Part shown: positions 1 to 9,232 of the stretch, one piece after another
Numbering within the stretch: the stretch's first letter is position 1
How the letters are laid out: every line of letters begins with the position of its first letter
DNA from: Fidelibacterota bacterium
GTDB taxonomy: Bacteria; Fidelibacterota; Marinisomatia; SCGC-AAA003-L08; GCA-2689995
Length of the DNA: 64,000 nucleotides
Direction of reading: 5' to 3'
Assembly (NCBI GenBank): GCA_014381925.1
Contig: JACNKR010000045.1
Location: 1-64,000, forward strand
Program-made: the position numbers and the translations under genes
The notes under the pieces: model-generated
The model's input: only the letters and a program-made list of their open reading frames with translations
What the model was told of the DNA's origin: nothing
The model's database searches: none

Positions 1-3000
1 CCAACTGTATTAGTAGAATCACCTAATAAATCTAAATCTAAATCTAAACACCATTGAGATGAATAATAACATGATCCATCATCATTAGTTGTATATTGAT
101 TATAATTACATGCATTAATATCTGGGCAACCATCAATTAGACATACACTATTTAAATTTGCTAAATTTTGAAAAAATAGATAAGAATTATCGATGAACAT
201 TGTATAAGCATCTTGAGTTGATGTTAAATCAACATCCAATTCAGCTTGTATCCATTGGCCATAATAATCTGTATTATTTATAAATAATCCTTGAGGGTTT
301 TCTGTTCCACCTAAATTATCACAATCATTTAATGGAGATGTATGGCAACATGTTGATCCAGGAAAATTAGATATTTGAGAGCAATATTCATCTGTAATAT
401 TTTCAACAATTAAATCTTCATTTGAGCATTCTGTTGAACCATGCGTCAAATTAACAAAAGAGGCAGAAGAATGAGAAGCTCCTGAAAATGCATGAATTGA
501 TAGAATATAATCACATCCATCAAATGCAGTTTCAAATACTCTTTGGAAAATTGAATTTTCATTTCTAGCCATATCAGACTCACAATAATTTTCACAATTA
601 TCTTGGTTATTTGGACAATTAGCATATCTATGAGTACCTGCCATCAAAAACCACTGTGCATCTAATTCCTGGAATGCTTCTGAACCAATAATATGTGTAT
701 TGAAATCAAAAATAGGATGGTTTACATGGACTTGTAGATTATTATAGGAATTACTGTTATATACAAAGGTTCCCCAACCTTTTTGAATAGGATACTGCTC
801 CTTTATGATATAATATCCATCTGGATAATCTGGATTATCATATATTAGCTCATAATTTAAATTATCTAGATCAGAATTTATTAAATTTACATTTGTTGGA
901 TTGTTTTTAATTTGATTTATAATCGATTCCCATGCATTTAATTCATTTTCCGTTGGCGCAAGATATCCATATGATTCAATTCCTGGCATATTAAATTGAA
1001 TTTCCCATATTAAATTACTAAAATAGTCAAAATTAATATTCCAAATTTCTGCTGATGTCCAATTAAATGTAGAATCATATCCAATATTTGTATAACTATT
1101 ATCAGAATCTAATGGAAGATTTGAATCACCATTATTTAAACAATTAGCAGGATCGCTAGAGCAATTACCAAAATCATCTGTATTATCATCACAATATTCA
1201 CCATGAAAATCAGCTAAATATGGGCAACCTCCATCAATGTTTGTATAATACATACTAAAGGAATTATCTCCATAATTTGAATTTGTGCTCGTTGTTAATT
1301 CATATTCTGTATTATCATATATATATGAACTATTGAAAATTGGATATGAAATATAATGATCAATATTAGATGATAGTTGATGATCTATGTCTCCCTCATC
1401 ACATGATAACTTTACTCCACTAGCAGAATTATTATATATTGATGTCTTAACAAAATATGGATCAGAGCAAAATATATATACTGCAAAGTCATTCGGCCCA
1501 GAATTATCTTTTATCTCTACATTAATAAATTTTGCATTTGATCTTGCCAAATAAACGCCTGCACCTTTTGCACTATCACCTGCTGTTGAATTTGCATTAA
1601 TCTTACTATCAATTATTTCTGGGTTTGCTTGAACAATATAAATTCCCCCACCTTTTTCAGCTTCATTCTCTATTATCTCATTTTGAAATAATACAGTACT
1701 AGCAAGACTTATATAAATACCCCCACCAAAATTATCAGCTATATTATCTTTTATAATATTATTTTGGATTAATGAATTTTCTATATGTCTCCCTTTTTCT
1801 TTAAATATCCCACCACCATTTGAATAAGCATGATTTCCCTCAATATTATTACAAATTATTCTTGGACTAGAATTTTTTATGTATATTCCACCTCCGTCAT
1901 TTGCACTTCCATTTTCTATACTAAAACCATACAAAAGTGATAAATTACTTTCTCCGTTATCATACGTTACAACAGATGTAATGCCCAGACCATCTATTGT
2001 AGGATAAGATGACACATCAGGGCAATTTTGATCATCAATCAAAACATTAGAAGTCAAAATTATATCTTTTCCTGAGAAATCAATATTTTCATAATATGTA
2101 TCCGGATTTACAAGAATAGTATCACCATCTGTTGAGAAATTAATCGCATCCTGAATAGAAGTAAAATCATCTGGAACCGAAATTAAATTTGTACGAAAAT
2201 ATAATATAATATTCTCTAATTCTATTTCCTGATCAATATAGACCGAATCAATTTGATATGGAAAATAATCTATTTTAGAAAAACTAATATTATAGTTTCC
2301 TTTAAATACATTTACAGAATAAGCGCCATTTTGTGTTGTTAATACAGATTCAAAATTATTATCAGATAAATTTGTAAATTTTATTTCAATATTACTATTA
2401 TCGTTATTTCCATTTAAAAATACATTTCCATGAAATCGATATAGACAGTCATTATTATCTTCATCTGTTGCTAATTCATTATAATTATTTGCTGCAAGGT
2501 CCATACATCCAGGTATTTCTAGTTCATCACATATACTATCTGCATCTATATCATTTATGCAATTATTATCACAATCATAATAATCAGCAACATAATTACA
2601 AGAACCATCATCGTCTACTGCATCAATATTATAATTACATGCATTAATATCTGTACAACCTGATATAAATACACATGAATTATCATCAATCACAGCATGT
2701 TGCTCATAATTAGTCGCTCTAGGATCATTACAACCATAGGGAATAGTATTTAAACCTGGCCAAAACAATAATTTGGGATTATCAAAATATACTTGTGAAT
2801 TTACATGAAATGGTTCTAATGGATTAATTGTAGAATTAATTAAATTTCCTTCAATATCTATGATACTAACATACCCAATTTGAACATATTCATTTAAGTT
2901 AACAGAAACATTTCCATCTATAAATAAAATTTCATCAAAATCTACTGGAATCAAAAGAGGACTTACAATATATGTAGAATTAGTCTGATTTAAATCTAAT

Positions 3001-3692
3001 AATGCTAAATCTGAATATGCCTCTGACTTTACAATTTCACCATATACTCCGAATGTCAAAGGATTTAAATTAGGATTTCCTAAAATAATTGTTTCACACC
3101 AATTTGCATTTGGAGAATCAATACATTGATAACCTGGAAAAATAATTCCTGTCAAACAACTTAAATCAGGATTAGCAGAAAAACCACTAGGAATTAAATC
3201 CTCAATATATTCAAACAAATCATTACTGTTATACTGATAATTTGCAGAATAAACAGAATTGGGGAAAATTAAAGGTAATCCGAAATATATTGGCTCATAA
3301 GATGGTAATGTAAAATATAATTCATTATTAATTATAAATAATTCTTGATCTGAACTATCATATATATTAGATAAATTACCAAATTCATCAAAGTATTCTA
3401 ATTCTATTGATAAAGTTAACTCATAATAATTATCCGCAACAGAAACTTCATTAGGATCTATACAAGCTATAAGATTATTTATGCTATTCAAACAGTTATT
3501 TAGATTATTACTATTTTGATCCAGTAATTGAATTTCTATATTCTGAATCTGAGCATAGTCTAAATTATTTATTTCATATATGATCTGAATTGTATCATTT
3601 TTTGAAAAAATATTATTTCCATTTGGATATTTTATATTTATTGTTTGATTAAAACAAAAGCTAATAATAATATACATTATAATTATTTTCAT
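1..3692 (-). CDS. Giant secreted beta-helix / calcium-repeat surface protein (3' end outside window)
   Basis: An open frame of at least 1230 codons begins at the ATG at 3692-3690 and runs off the left edge, so the C-terminus is missing. It starts with a short hydrophobic signal-like segment (MKIIIMYIIISFCFNQ). Around residues 350-400 there is a GCTDINACNYNIDAVDDDGS repeat of the kind seen in marine Bacteroidota and Marinimicrobia surface proteins, and a second copy lies near the window edge. A pectate-lyase-like right-handed beta-helix region follows (motif FTSIQDAINFSTDGDTILV, then rungs such as NDGGGIYIKNSSP and NFGGGIYISLAS). This family is usually exported and surface-bound; a C-terminal sorting domain would be expected beyond the edge. 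The ligand is unknown. Confidence is high for a real gene and moderate for the fold. Confidence 0.85.
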   Translation of the reverse strand, partial: MKIIIMYIIISFCFNQTINIKYPNGNNIFSKNDTIQIIYEINNLDYAQIQNIEIQLLDQNSNNLNNCLNSINNLIACIDPNEVSVADNYYELTLSIELEYFDEFGNLSNIYDSSDQELFIINNELYFTLPSYEPIYFGLPLIFPNSVYSANYQYNSNDLFEYIEDLIPSGFSANPDLSCLTGIIFPGYQCIDSPNANWCETIILGNPNLNPLTFGVYGEIVKSEAYSDLALLDLNQTNSTYIVSPLLIPVDFDEILFIDGNVSVNLNEYVQIGYVSIIDIEGNLINSTINPLEPFHVNSQVYFDNPKLLFWPGLNTIPYGCNDPRATNYEQHAVIDDNSCVFISGCTDINACNYNIDAVDDDGSCNYVADYYDCDNNCINDIDADSICDELEIPGCMDLAANNYNELATDEDNNDCLYRFHGNVFLNGNNDNSNIEIKFTNLSDNNFESVLTTQNGAYSVNVFKGNYNISFSKIDYFPYQIDSVYIDQEIELENIILYFRTNLISVPDDFTSIQDAINFSTDGDTILVNPDTYYENIDFSGKDIILTSNVLIDDQNCPDVSSYPTIDGLGITSVVTYDNGESNLSLLYGFSIENGSANDGGGIYIKNSSPRIICNNIEGNHAYSNGGGIFKEKGRHIENSLIQNNIIKDNIADNFGGGIYISLASTVLFQNEIIENEAEKGGGIYIVQANPEIIDSKINANSTAGDSAKGAGVYLARSNAKFINVEIKDNSGPNDFAVYIFCSDPYFVKTSIYNNSASGVKLSCDEGDIDHQLSSNIDHYISYPIFNSSYIYDNTEYELTTSTNSNYGDNSFSMYYTNIDGGCPYLADFHGEYCDDNTDDFGNCSSDPANCLNNGDSNLPLDSDNSYTNIGYDSTFNWTSAEIWNINFDYFSNLIWEIQFNMPGIESYGYLAPTENELNAWESIINQIKNNPTNVNLINSDLDNLNYELIYDNPDYPDGYYIIKEQYPIQKGWGTFVYNSNSYNNLQVHVNHPIFDFNTHIIGSEAFQELDAQWFLMAGTHRYANCPNNQDNCENYCESDMARNENSIFQRVFETAFDGCDYILSIHAFSGASHSSASFVNLTHGSTECSNEDLIVENITDEYCSQISNFPGSTCCHTSPLNDCDNLGGTENPQGLFINNTDYYGQWIQAELDVDLTSTQDAYTMFIDNSYLFFQNLANLNSVCLIDGCPDINACNYNQYTTNDDGSCYYSSQWCLDLDLDLLGDSTNTV

Positions 3693-3787
3693 GGAATTCC
3701 CTTTTTCATTTTATAGATTTTTATATTAAAATCTTTAATGAAATATACAAATAAACGCTATGTCATTTAAAATAGAAATTCAACAAA

Positions 3788-3841
3788 TCGGTATCCCATT
3801 CGGTATCCCACTTTTTTACCAATATTTGATAATATTTGATA
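3788..3841. repeat. Short tandem direct repeats beside the tRNA
   Basis: TCGGTATCCCA occurs twice with a 12-base period (3788-3798 and 3800-3810). An AATATTTGAT unit repeats with a 10-base period at about 3822-3841. They lie in the 235-base gap between the giant secreted protein and the tRNA terminator, where no gene is evident. They could be remnants of an integration site next to the tRNA, but no integrase is present, so this is only a description. Confidence 0.35.
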
Positions 3842-3878
3842 GTTTAAAGCAAAAAGAGGATTTTATAAATAATAGTCT

Positions 3879-3922
3879 AAAAACAAAAAAACCCTGTTTA
3901 GTATGCTTAAACAAGGCTTTTT
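3879..3922 (-). terminator. Intrinsic terminator of the tRNA gene
   Basis: Read on the minus strand, GCCTTGTTTAAGCATACTAAACAGGG forms a hairpin (stem around TGTTTA/TAAACA with a G/C-rich base). A run of seven T follows, then a second T-rich tract. It starts about 10 bases after the 3' end of the tRNA and therefore most likely ends that transcript. Confidence 0.75.
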
Positions 3923-3927
3923 CAATG

Positions 3928-4001
3928 TGGGCCCTCAGGGACTTGAACCCCGGACCAATGGATTATGAGTCCACTGCTCTAACCAACTGAGCTAAGAGCC
4001 C
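3928..4001 (-). tRNA. tRNA with CAU anticodon (Ile2 or elongator Met)
   Basis: A full cloverleaf can be drawn on the minus strand. The acceptor stem GGGCTCT/AGGGCCC pairs completely, with one T-G pair. The D arm reads AGCTCAGTTGGTTAGAGC, the anticodon loop CTCATAA has anticodon CAT, the T arm is CGGGG/CCCTG around TTCAAGT, and the discriminator is A. CCA is not encoded. The first pair is G-C and the anticodon stem lacks the GGG/CCC of initiators, so this is not tRNA-fMet. A C4-G69 pair is an element known to favour TilS modification, which leans toward tRNA-Ile2 (lysidine). Elongator Met cannot be excluded by eye. Confidence 0.9.
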
Positions 4002-4107
4002 AAGAGGGTAAAATTAAGGTGATTAGTCCTTTAAGAAATAATAAAATCTTTCAAAAATTAAAATAAATTTCATAGATTTAATGTAAAAAATATTTCAATT
4101 TATTCTA

Positions 4108-5229
4108 ATGGAATTATATTCTAAATTACTAGTTTTGGGGATGATGTCTGGTACATCGATGGATGGTCTAGATTGTTTAATTACTGAGATTCAAATTAAA
4201 TGTTTTGATAAATTAAAATTTAAAATTATTGAAAAAAAATCATTTAATATTCCAACTAAATTAAGAAATGGAATTTCGAAAATTGTAGATAATCCACAAA
4301 TAAATTATTTATCATTACATAGAAAATTAGGTAATTATTATACTTCCTGTGTAAGTCAATTAAATAATCACGCTCAATTAGATTTAATTTCATATCACGG
4401 TCAAACAATTTTTCACAAAGAAAGAATTAAATCAATTCAAATTGGCGATCCATTACCATTGAGCAATCATTTTAATATTCCAATCCTTTTTAATTTTAGA
4501 GAGGCTGATATTAAAGTTGGTGGAACAGGTGCACCATTAATGCCATTTTTAGATTGGTTAATATTTAATAATTCAAAATTTAATGATATTACTTTAAATA
4601 TTGGTGGAATTTCAAATATCACATATATCCCTAAAAATGGGATTAAAAATCAAGTTATTGGGTTTGATACAGGGCCAGGAATGTCGTTAATTGATGAATG
4701 TTGTTTATATTTTTGGAATGTTCCTTTTGATAAAGATGGGGGGAAATCAAAAAAAGGGAAAGTAAATCAAAAAATATTGAATGATTTAATGAAACATCCA
4801 TTTATTGATTTAAATTTCCCAAAATCAACGGGTAGAGATATATTTGGTAAAAAAATTACTAATGAAATAATCAAAATGCATACAGGTGAAAATCCATACA
4901 ATATTTTACGAACTTTTGTTGCATTTACTGCGAAATCCATTTCGAAGAACTTATATAAAATTCGTAATTTTTCCCCATTGGAAAATCGATTATTTGTAAG
5001 TGGTGGCGGAGTACATCATTCAGTTTTAATTGACGATTTAAAATTATATTCAGGATTTAAAAGATTACATGATTTAAATGATGTTGGAGTTAATCCTAAA
5101 TATAAAGAAGCATTACTTATGGCAGTGTTAGGATATACAAGATTTAATAATGTATCAAATAATATGCCTTCAGTTACTGGTGCAAAAAATGAAACGGTCC
5201 TTGGGGATATATTCATAAATAAAATTTAG
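4108..5229 (+). CDS. anmK: Anhydro-N-acetylmuramic acid kinase
   Basis: AnmK phosphorylates and opens 1,6-anhydro-MurNAc released during cell-wall turnover, giving MurNAc-6-phosphate for recycling. The 373-residue protein has the family's N-terminal phosphate-binding motif GMMSGTSMDGLD (residues 11-22), GGTGAPLMPFLDW, the TLNIGGISNITY segment and GFDTGPG. It ends with SGGGVHHSVL and VNPKYKEALLMAVLGY, as expected for this ASKHA-fold kinase, and its length is normal. The ATG at 4108 is followed directly by conserved sequence. It leads a same-strand run with hexose-phosphate and polyprenyl genes, consistent with envelope metabolism. Confidence 0.93.
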   Translation: MELYSKLLVLGMMSGTSMDGLDCLITEIQIKCFDKLKFKIIEKKSFNIPTKLRNGISKIVDNPQINYLSLHRKLGNYYTSCVSQLNNHAQLDLISYHGQTIFHKERIKSIQIGDPLPLSNHFNIPILFNFREADIKVGGTGAPLMPFLDWLIFNNSKFNDITLNIGGISNITYIPKNGIKNQVIGFDTGPGMSLIDECCLYFWNVPFDKDGGKSKKGKVNQKILNDLMKHPFIDLNFPKSTGRDIFGKKITNEIIKMHTGENPYNILRTFVAFTAKSISKNLYKIRNFSPLENRLFVSGGGVHHSVLIDDLKLYSGFKRLHDLNDVGVNPKYKEALLMAVLGYTRFNNVSNNMPSVTGAKNETVLGDIFINKI

Positions 5230-5253
5230 AAAATAAAAAAATACGGAGATTAA

Positions 5254-6615
5254 TTGAACGAATTTATTTTTAGGAAATATGATATAAGAGGCATTGTTGC
5301 TACTGATTTTACAGATGATGTTGTAATTAATTTAGGAAAAGCATTTGGTACATTTGTAAAGAGAACAGGTGGGCATACGGTTGCATTAAGTGGGGATGTT
5401 AGAGATACAACCCCACATTTAAAAAATATGTTTGCTAAAGGATTAATTTCAACAGGTATTAATGTTAAGGATTTAGGAATAATTCCTACACCTACAAATT
5501 ATTATAGTATGTACCATCTGGATATTGATGGGGCAGTTCAAATTACAGGAAGTCATAATCCTCCAGAATTTAATGGGTTTAAAATGTCACTTAGTCAAAA
5601 AGCATTTTATGGAGAACAAATCCAAGATTTAAATGAATTAATTAATATGAAAGATTTTGAAAAAGGTGAGGGTAAAATTACCAATACCCCAATTTTAAAT
5701 AACTATATGGAAATGTTAAAGTCTAAAATAAAATTAGATAGACCATTGAAAATTGTTATGGATTGTGGAAATGCAGCAGGGTGTTTATCTGGTCCACAAG
5801 TTTATAAAGAATTGGGAATTGAACTTACTGAACTATATTGTGATGTTGATCCTACTTTTCCTAATCATCATCCTGACCCAGCAGAGGATGAAAATTTAAC
5901 AGATATAATAAAAGTAATTAAAGAAGGTGATTTTGATTTTGGAGTCGCATTTGACGGAGATGCAGATAGAGTAATTTTAATTGATGAAAAAGGTGGAATT
6001 ATTAGAGCTGATAATATGATGTGTTTATTTTTACCCGAAATAATAAAAACACCAGGAGAAAAAATTGTATTTGATGTTAAATGTTCTCAAGCATTAGAAG
6101 AAATGATTGTTAAATATGGCGGAACACCAATTATTTGGAAAACAGGTCATTCTTTAATTAAAGAAAAAATGAGGAAAAATAATGTACGATTTGCTGGGGA
6201 AATGAGTGGGCATATCTTTTTTGCAGATGATTTTTTTGGGTTTGATGATGCAATTTATGTTGGTCTTAGAGCCGCACAAACACTCTCTCGTACAAGTAAA
6301 AAATTATCAGAATTAACGGCTGAAATTCCAAAATATTATTCCACACCCGAAATGAGATTGGATTGCCCAACGGATCAAGAAAAGTTTGATATTTCAGAAA
6401 AAGCAGTAAAATATTTTACAGAAAATTTTGATTGTGAAACAATTGATGGAGTTCGAATTCGGTTTGAAGATGGATGGGGGTTAGTTAGATCATCAAATAC
6501 CCAACCTGTAATTGTTACTCGATTTGAAGCAAAATCAGAGAAGAGATTAAATGAAATAAAAAAATTAGTGTTAGATAAACTAATTGGATTTGGGGAAATT
6601 ACAATTAATGACTAA
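5254..6615 (+). CDS. Phosphomannomutase / phosphoglucomutase
   Basis: An alpha-D-phosphohexomutase that interconverts hexose 1- and 6-phosphates for polysaccharide precursors. The 453-residue protein carries the phosphoserine loop TGSHNPPEFNGFK (Ser100), the metal loop DGDADR (residues 234-239), the sugar-binding GEMSGH (315-320) and the C-terminal phosphate-binding RSSNTQP. These four domains in this order match the AlgC/ManB type. The start is taken as TTG at 5254 because CGGAG lies 8 bases upstream and the conserved FRKYDIRG follows at once. Which hexose is preferred cannot be told. The next gene overlaps its stop codon. Confidence 0.9.
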   Translation: MNEFIFRKYDIRGIVATDFTDDVVINLGKAFGTFVKRTGGHTVALSGDVRDTTPHLKNMFAKGLISTGINVKDLGIIPTPTNYYSMYHLDIDGAVQITGSHNPPEFNGFKMSLSQKAFYGEQIQDLNELINMKDFEKGEGKITNTPILNNYMEMLKSKIKLDRPLKIVMDCGNAAGCLSGPQVYKELGIELTELYCDVDPTFPNHHPDPAEDENLTDIIKVIKEGDFDFGVAFDGDADRVILIDEKGGIIRADNMMCLFLPEIIKTPGEKIVFDVKCSQALEEMIVKYGGTPIIWKTGHSLIKEKMRKNNVRFAGEMSGHIFFADDFFGFDDAIYVGLRAAQTLSRTSKKLSELTAEIPKYYSTPEMRLDCPTDQEKFDISEKAVKYFTENFDCETIDGVRIRFEDGWGLVRSSNTQPVIVTRFEAKSEKRLNEIKKLVLDKLIGFGEITIND

Positions 6616-7561
6616 TTTTCATTTTGATGATTTAAGAAATCAAATAAATGAAGAACTTCTTCAGATTTATAATTCAGGCCCAAAGTCTTTAGTTGAGCCT
6701 ATTAATTATGTTCTTGCGGGTAAAGGAAAAAGGTTTCGTCCTGTATTGACTTTTTTATCTGCTGACGCATGTAAAGGAAATGTAAAAGATTCGTTTCCTG
6801 TAGCATTGGCCGTTGAAATTCTTCATAATTTCACATTAGTTCATGATGATATTATGGATGATGATTCAACACGACATGGAAAACTGACTGTACATCAAAA
6901 GTGGGATCATGGCGTTGCAATATTAACAGGCGATGCAATGTTATCACTTGCATTATTGACGCTTCAAAAATGTAGTAGAAATAATCAAAAAATTTTAAAA
7001 GTATTTACAGATGGATTATTAGCTGTTTGTGAAGGACAGGCAATTGATAAAGAATTTGAATCAAATAAAAATGTTTCAGTTGATGAATATTTGAATATGA
7101 TTGATTTAAAAACTGGGTATTTAATTGGAATGGCAGCAGAATTAGGTGCATTATCTATAACTGAAAATGAATCTTATTGCGAAGCATTGAGAGAATATGG
7201 ATATCTGATTGGTCGTGCATTTCAAATACAAGACGATTTGCTTGAATTATATTCAGATACAAAAAAAATGGGAAAAAGTTTAGACTCAGATTATCTTCTG
7301 GGAAAAAAAACTTACCCATTATTAAAAATTAAAGAACAAAATTCAAATGAATTAGAGTCTGCATTAAAAATTGCAGGTGATAATGTGAATTTAGGAAAAG
7401 AATTGATTAGAGGAATATTAGAATCAACAGGGATTAAAAAAGAAATTCAAAAATTAATTTCAGATATGATTAAGAAAGCAAATAATTTATTAATTGAGAA
7501 TGGATTATTTACATCACATTTTAAAGATTTTAGTTTAATCATTCAAAATAGAGAGAAATAA
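6608..7561 (+). CDS. Polyprenyl diphosphate synthase
   Basis: A trans-isoprenyl diphosphate synthase that condenses isopentenyl diphosphate onto an allylic primer to make the quinone side chain or a related prenyl chain. It shows GKGKRFRP (residues 38-44), the first aspartate-rich motif HDDIMDD (79-85) followed by TRHG, and the second QIQDDLLELYSD (206-217). The ATG at 6608 overlaps the upstream stop (ATGACTAA) and has GGGG about 12 bases before it. A longer TTG start at 6584 lies inside the upstream gene and adds no conserved residues. Length is 317 residues, typical for octaprenyl- or heptaprenyl-type enzymes; chain length cannot be assigned. Confidence 0.9.
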   Translation: MTNFHFDDLRNQINEELLQIYNSGPKSLVEPINYVLAGKGKRFRPVLTFLSADACKGNVKDSFPVALAVEILHNFTLVHDDIMDDDSTRHGKLTVHQKWDHGVAILTGDAMLSLALLTLQKCSRNNQKILKVFTDGLLAVCEGQAIDKEFESNKNVSVDEYLNMIDLKTGYLIGMAAELGALSITENESYCEALREYGYLIGRAFQIQDDLLELYSDTKKMGKSLDSDYLLGKKTYPLLKIKEQNSNELESALKIAGDNVNLGKELIRGILESTGIKKEIQKLISDMIKKANNLLIENGLFTSHFKDFSLIIQNREK

Positions 7562-7562
7562 T

Positions 7563-8621
7563 ATGGTAGGTATTAATAAGTTAGTTTCAGAATATGATAA
7601 AAGTAGAATGTATGAGGCTATTTCTGGATTTTCAGATCAAATTAAAACTTCACTTAATTATATGGAAAATTGGATGCCTAAGCATCAATACAACGATATT
7701 CAAAATATATTAATTACAGGAATGGGAGGGTCAGCTATAGGAGGTGATTTTGTTGCTTCTCTTGTAAATCGATATTGTTCTGTTCCAATAATTGTGAACA
7801 GATCATATAATATTCCAGGTTGGGTAGATGAACATACACTTGTAATTTCATCATCATATTCAGGAAATACGGAAGAGACATTATCTGCTCTTGAATTTAT
7901 TTGTGAAAAAAATGCACAAGTGATTGCTGTGACAACTGGGGGTAAATTAAAAAAAATTGCAAAAGAAAATAATTTTGATATTATTGAAGTGACAGCTGGG
8001 TTACAACCTCGTGCCGCGATTGGTTATTCAATATCTTTAAATTTATTATTACTTGAAAAAGTTGGTTTAGTGAAAAATGGTTTATTTACACAGTTATTAA
8101 GAAATTCATTACCCCAATTAACTAAGCTTACCCATACATATTCAGATTATTCAAAGGATAATGATTCAATTAAAAATGCGTTATTAACTCATGATAAATT
8201 TGCAGTTATTTATGCGGGAGAAGGATGGCAAGCAAATTGTGCTTTAAGATTAAGGGGACAACTTGCTGAAAATGCTAAAATATTAAGTTCACATTTAAAT
8301 TTTCCAGAACAAAATCATAATGAAATTGAAGGTTGGACATTAAATCCCGAAATTTTAAAAAAGACAGTAATTATTTGGATAACAGATAGTTCTGACCATA
8401 ATCAAGTACAAAAAAGAATGTCAATTACAAAAGAATTATTAGGGAAATATCCTTCTCAGCAATATGAATTAAAAGTTGAAGGCAAGTCTGATGTTGAAAA
8501 AGCGTTATGTCTAATTCATTTAATTGATTGGATTAGTTATTATAGTGCATTACTGAATAATATTGATCCAACACCAGTAGAAAGAATTACTATTTTAAAA
8601 AATAGATTAAGTGAGGAATAA
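7563..8621 (+). CDS. Bifunctional phosphoglucose/phosphomannose isomerase (SIS domain)
   Basis: A 352-residue protein with two SIS (sugar isomerase) domains. The first holds ILITGMGGSAIGGDF near residues 50-64 and VISSSYSGNTEET near 98-110. C-terminal motifs include FPEQNHNEIEGW and DPTPVERITILK, typical of the dual-specificity glucose/mannose-6-phosphate isomerase family first known from archaea. It begins one base after the preceding stop, so it is probably cotranscribed with the polyprenyl synthase. Together with the phosphohexomutase it would feed mannose- and glucose-based precursors from fructose-6-phosphate. No second phosphoglucose isomerase is visible in the window. Confidence 0.88.
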   Translation: MVGINKLVSEYDKSRMYEAISGFSDQIKTSLNYMENWMPKHQYNDIQNILITGMGGSAIGGDFVASLVNRYCSVPIIVNRSYNIPGWVDEHTLVISSSYSGNTEETLSALEFICEKNAQVIAVTTGGKLKKIAKENNFDIIEVTAGLQPRAAIGYSISLNLLLLEKVGLVKNGLFTQLLRNSLPQLTKLTHTYSDYSKDNDSIKNALLTHDKFAVIYAGEGWQANCALRLRGQLAENAKILSSHLNFPEQNHNEIEGWTLNPEILKKTVIIWITDSSDHNQVQKRMSITKELLGKYPSQQYELKVEGKSDVEKALCLIHLIDWISYYSALLNNIDPTPVERITILKNRLSEE

Positions 8622-8656
8622 CATATTTATTAATTATTAATATGTTATATTTTTAA
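8618..8656 (+). terminator. AT-only hairpin after the isomerase gene
   Basis: ATAACATATT and AATATGTTAT form a perfect 10-base stem. It begins at the isomerase stop codon and is followed by TTTTT, 20 bases before the next start codon. The stem lacks G/C strength, so it may terminate weakly or only separate the two genes. Confidence 0.35.
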
Positions 8657-8668
8657 ATAGGAGTAAAA

Positions 8669-9232
8669 ATGATTAATGTTGAAATAAAAAAGATATCTTA
8701 TCATCCACCAAGTAAAGGTTATGCTGTATTATTGCAAGAAATAGGTGGTAATAAACAATTACCAATTGTTGTTGGTAGCACAGAGGCACAATCGATTGCA
8801 TTGGCAATGGAGGGGATAGATATGCCTCGACCTATGACTCATGATTTAATAAAGGATATTATTGATTCCATTGATGCTAAAATATCAAAAGTCGTGATTA
8901 ATAATTTATCTCGAGGAACTTTTTTTGCTCAAATATTTATTAAAAAAATAAATAATTCTGAAATTAAAATTGATAGTCGCCCAAGTGATGCTATTGCTCT
9001 TGCAATTAAAACTTATGCACCCATATTTACAACTAATAAAGTGATTGAAAGTGCATCTTTCAAAAGTATTGTTCTTGAAAGTGGAACAACAACTCCTGCC
9101 ACTCAAGAAACTGAATATACTAAATTTAAAACATTGGATAATTTAAAGGATGCTCTTGGGAAAGCAATCGAAGATGAAGAATATGAAATAGCAGCAAAAT
9201 TAAGAGATAAAATTGCTCATTTAGAAGACTAA
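8669..9232 (+). CDS. Bifunctional nuclease family protein with UVR motif
   Basis: The first 135 residues form a BFN (DUF151) domain: VEIKKISYHPPSKGYAVLLQ, LPIVVGSTEAQSIALAMEG, PRPMTHDLI and IDSRPSDAIALAIK. Family members have been reported to act as DNase/RNase. The last 37 residues (TKFKTLDNLKDALGKAIEDE onward) form a UvrB/UvrC-type UVR helical hairpin, a partner-binding motif. An AGGAG ribosome site precedes the ATG at 8669. It ends exactly where the convergent rnc gene ends, with no intergenic base. Its role in the cell is not known. Confidence 0.88.
   Translation: MINVEIKKISYHPPSKGYAVLLQEIGGNKQLPIVVGSTEAQSIALAMEGIDMPRPMTHDLIKDIIDSIDAKISKVVINNLSRGTFFAQIFIKKINNSEIKIDSRPSDAIALAIKTYAPIFTTNKVIESASFKSIVLESGTTTPATQETEYTKFKTLDNLKDALGKAIEDEEYEIAAKLRDKIAHLED

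Noticed and set aside
3760-3990. 76-codon plus-strand open frame across the tRNA gene
   Set aside because: Its end (ALRDLNPGPMDYESTALTN) is the well-known false translation of an antisense tRNA.
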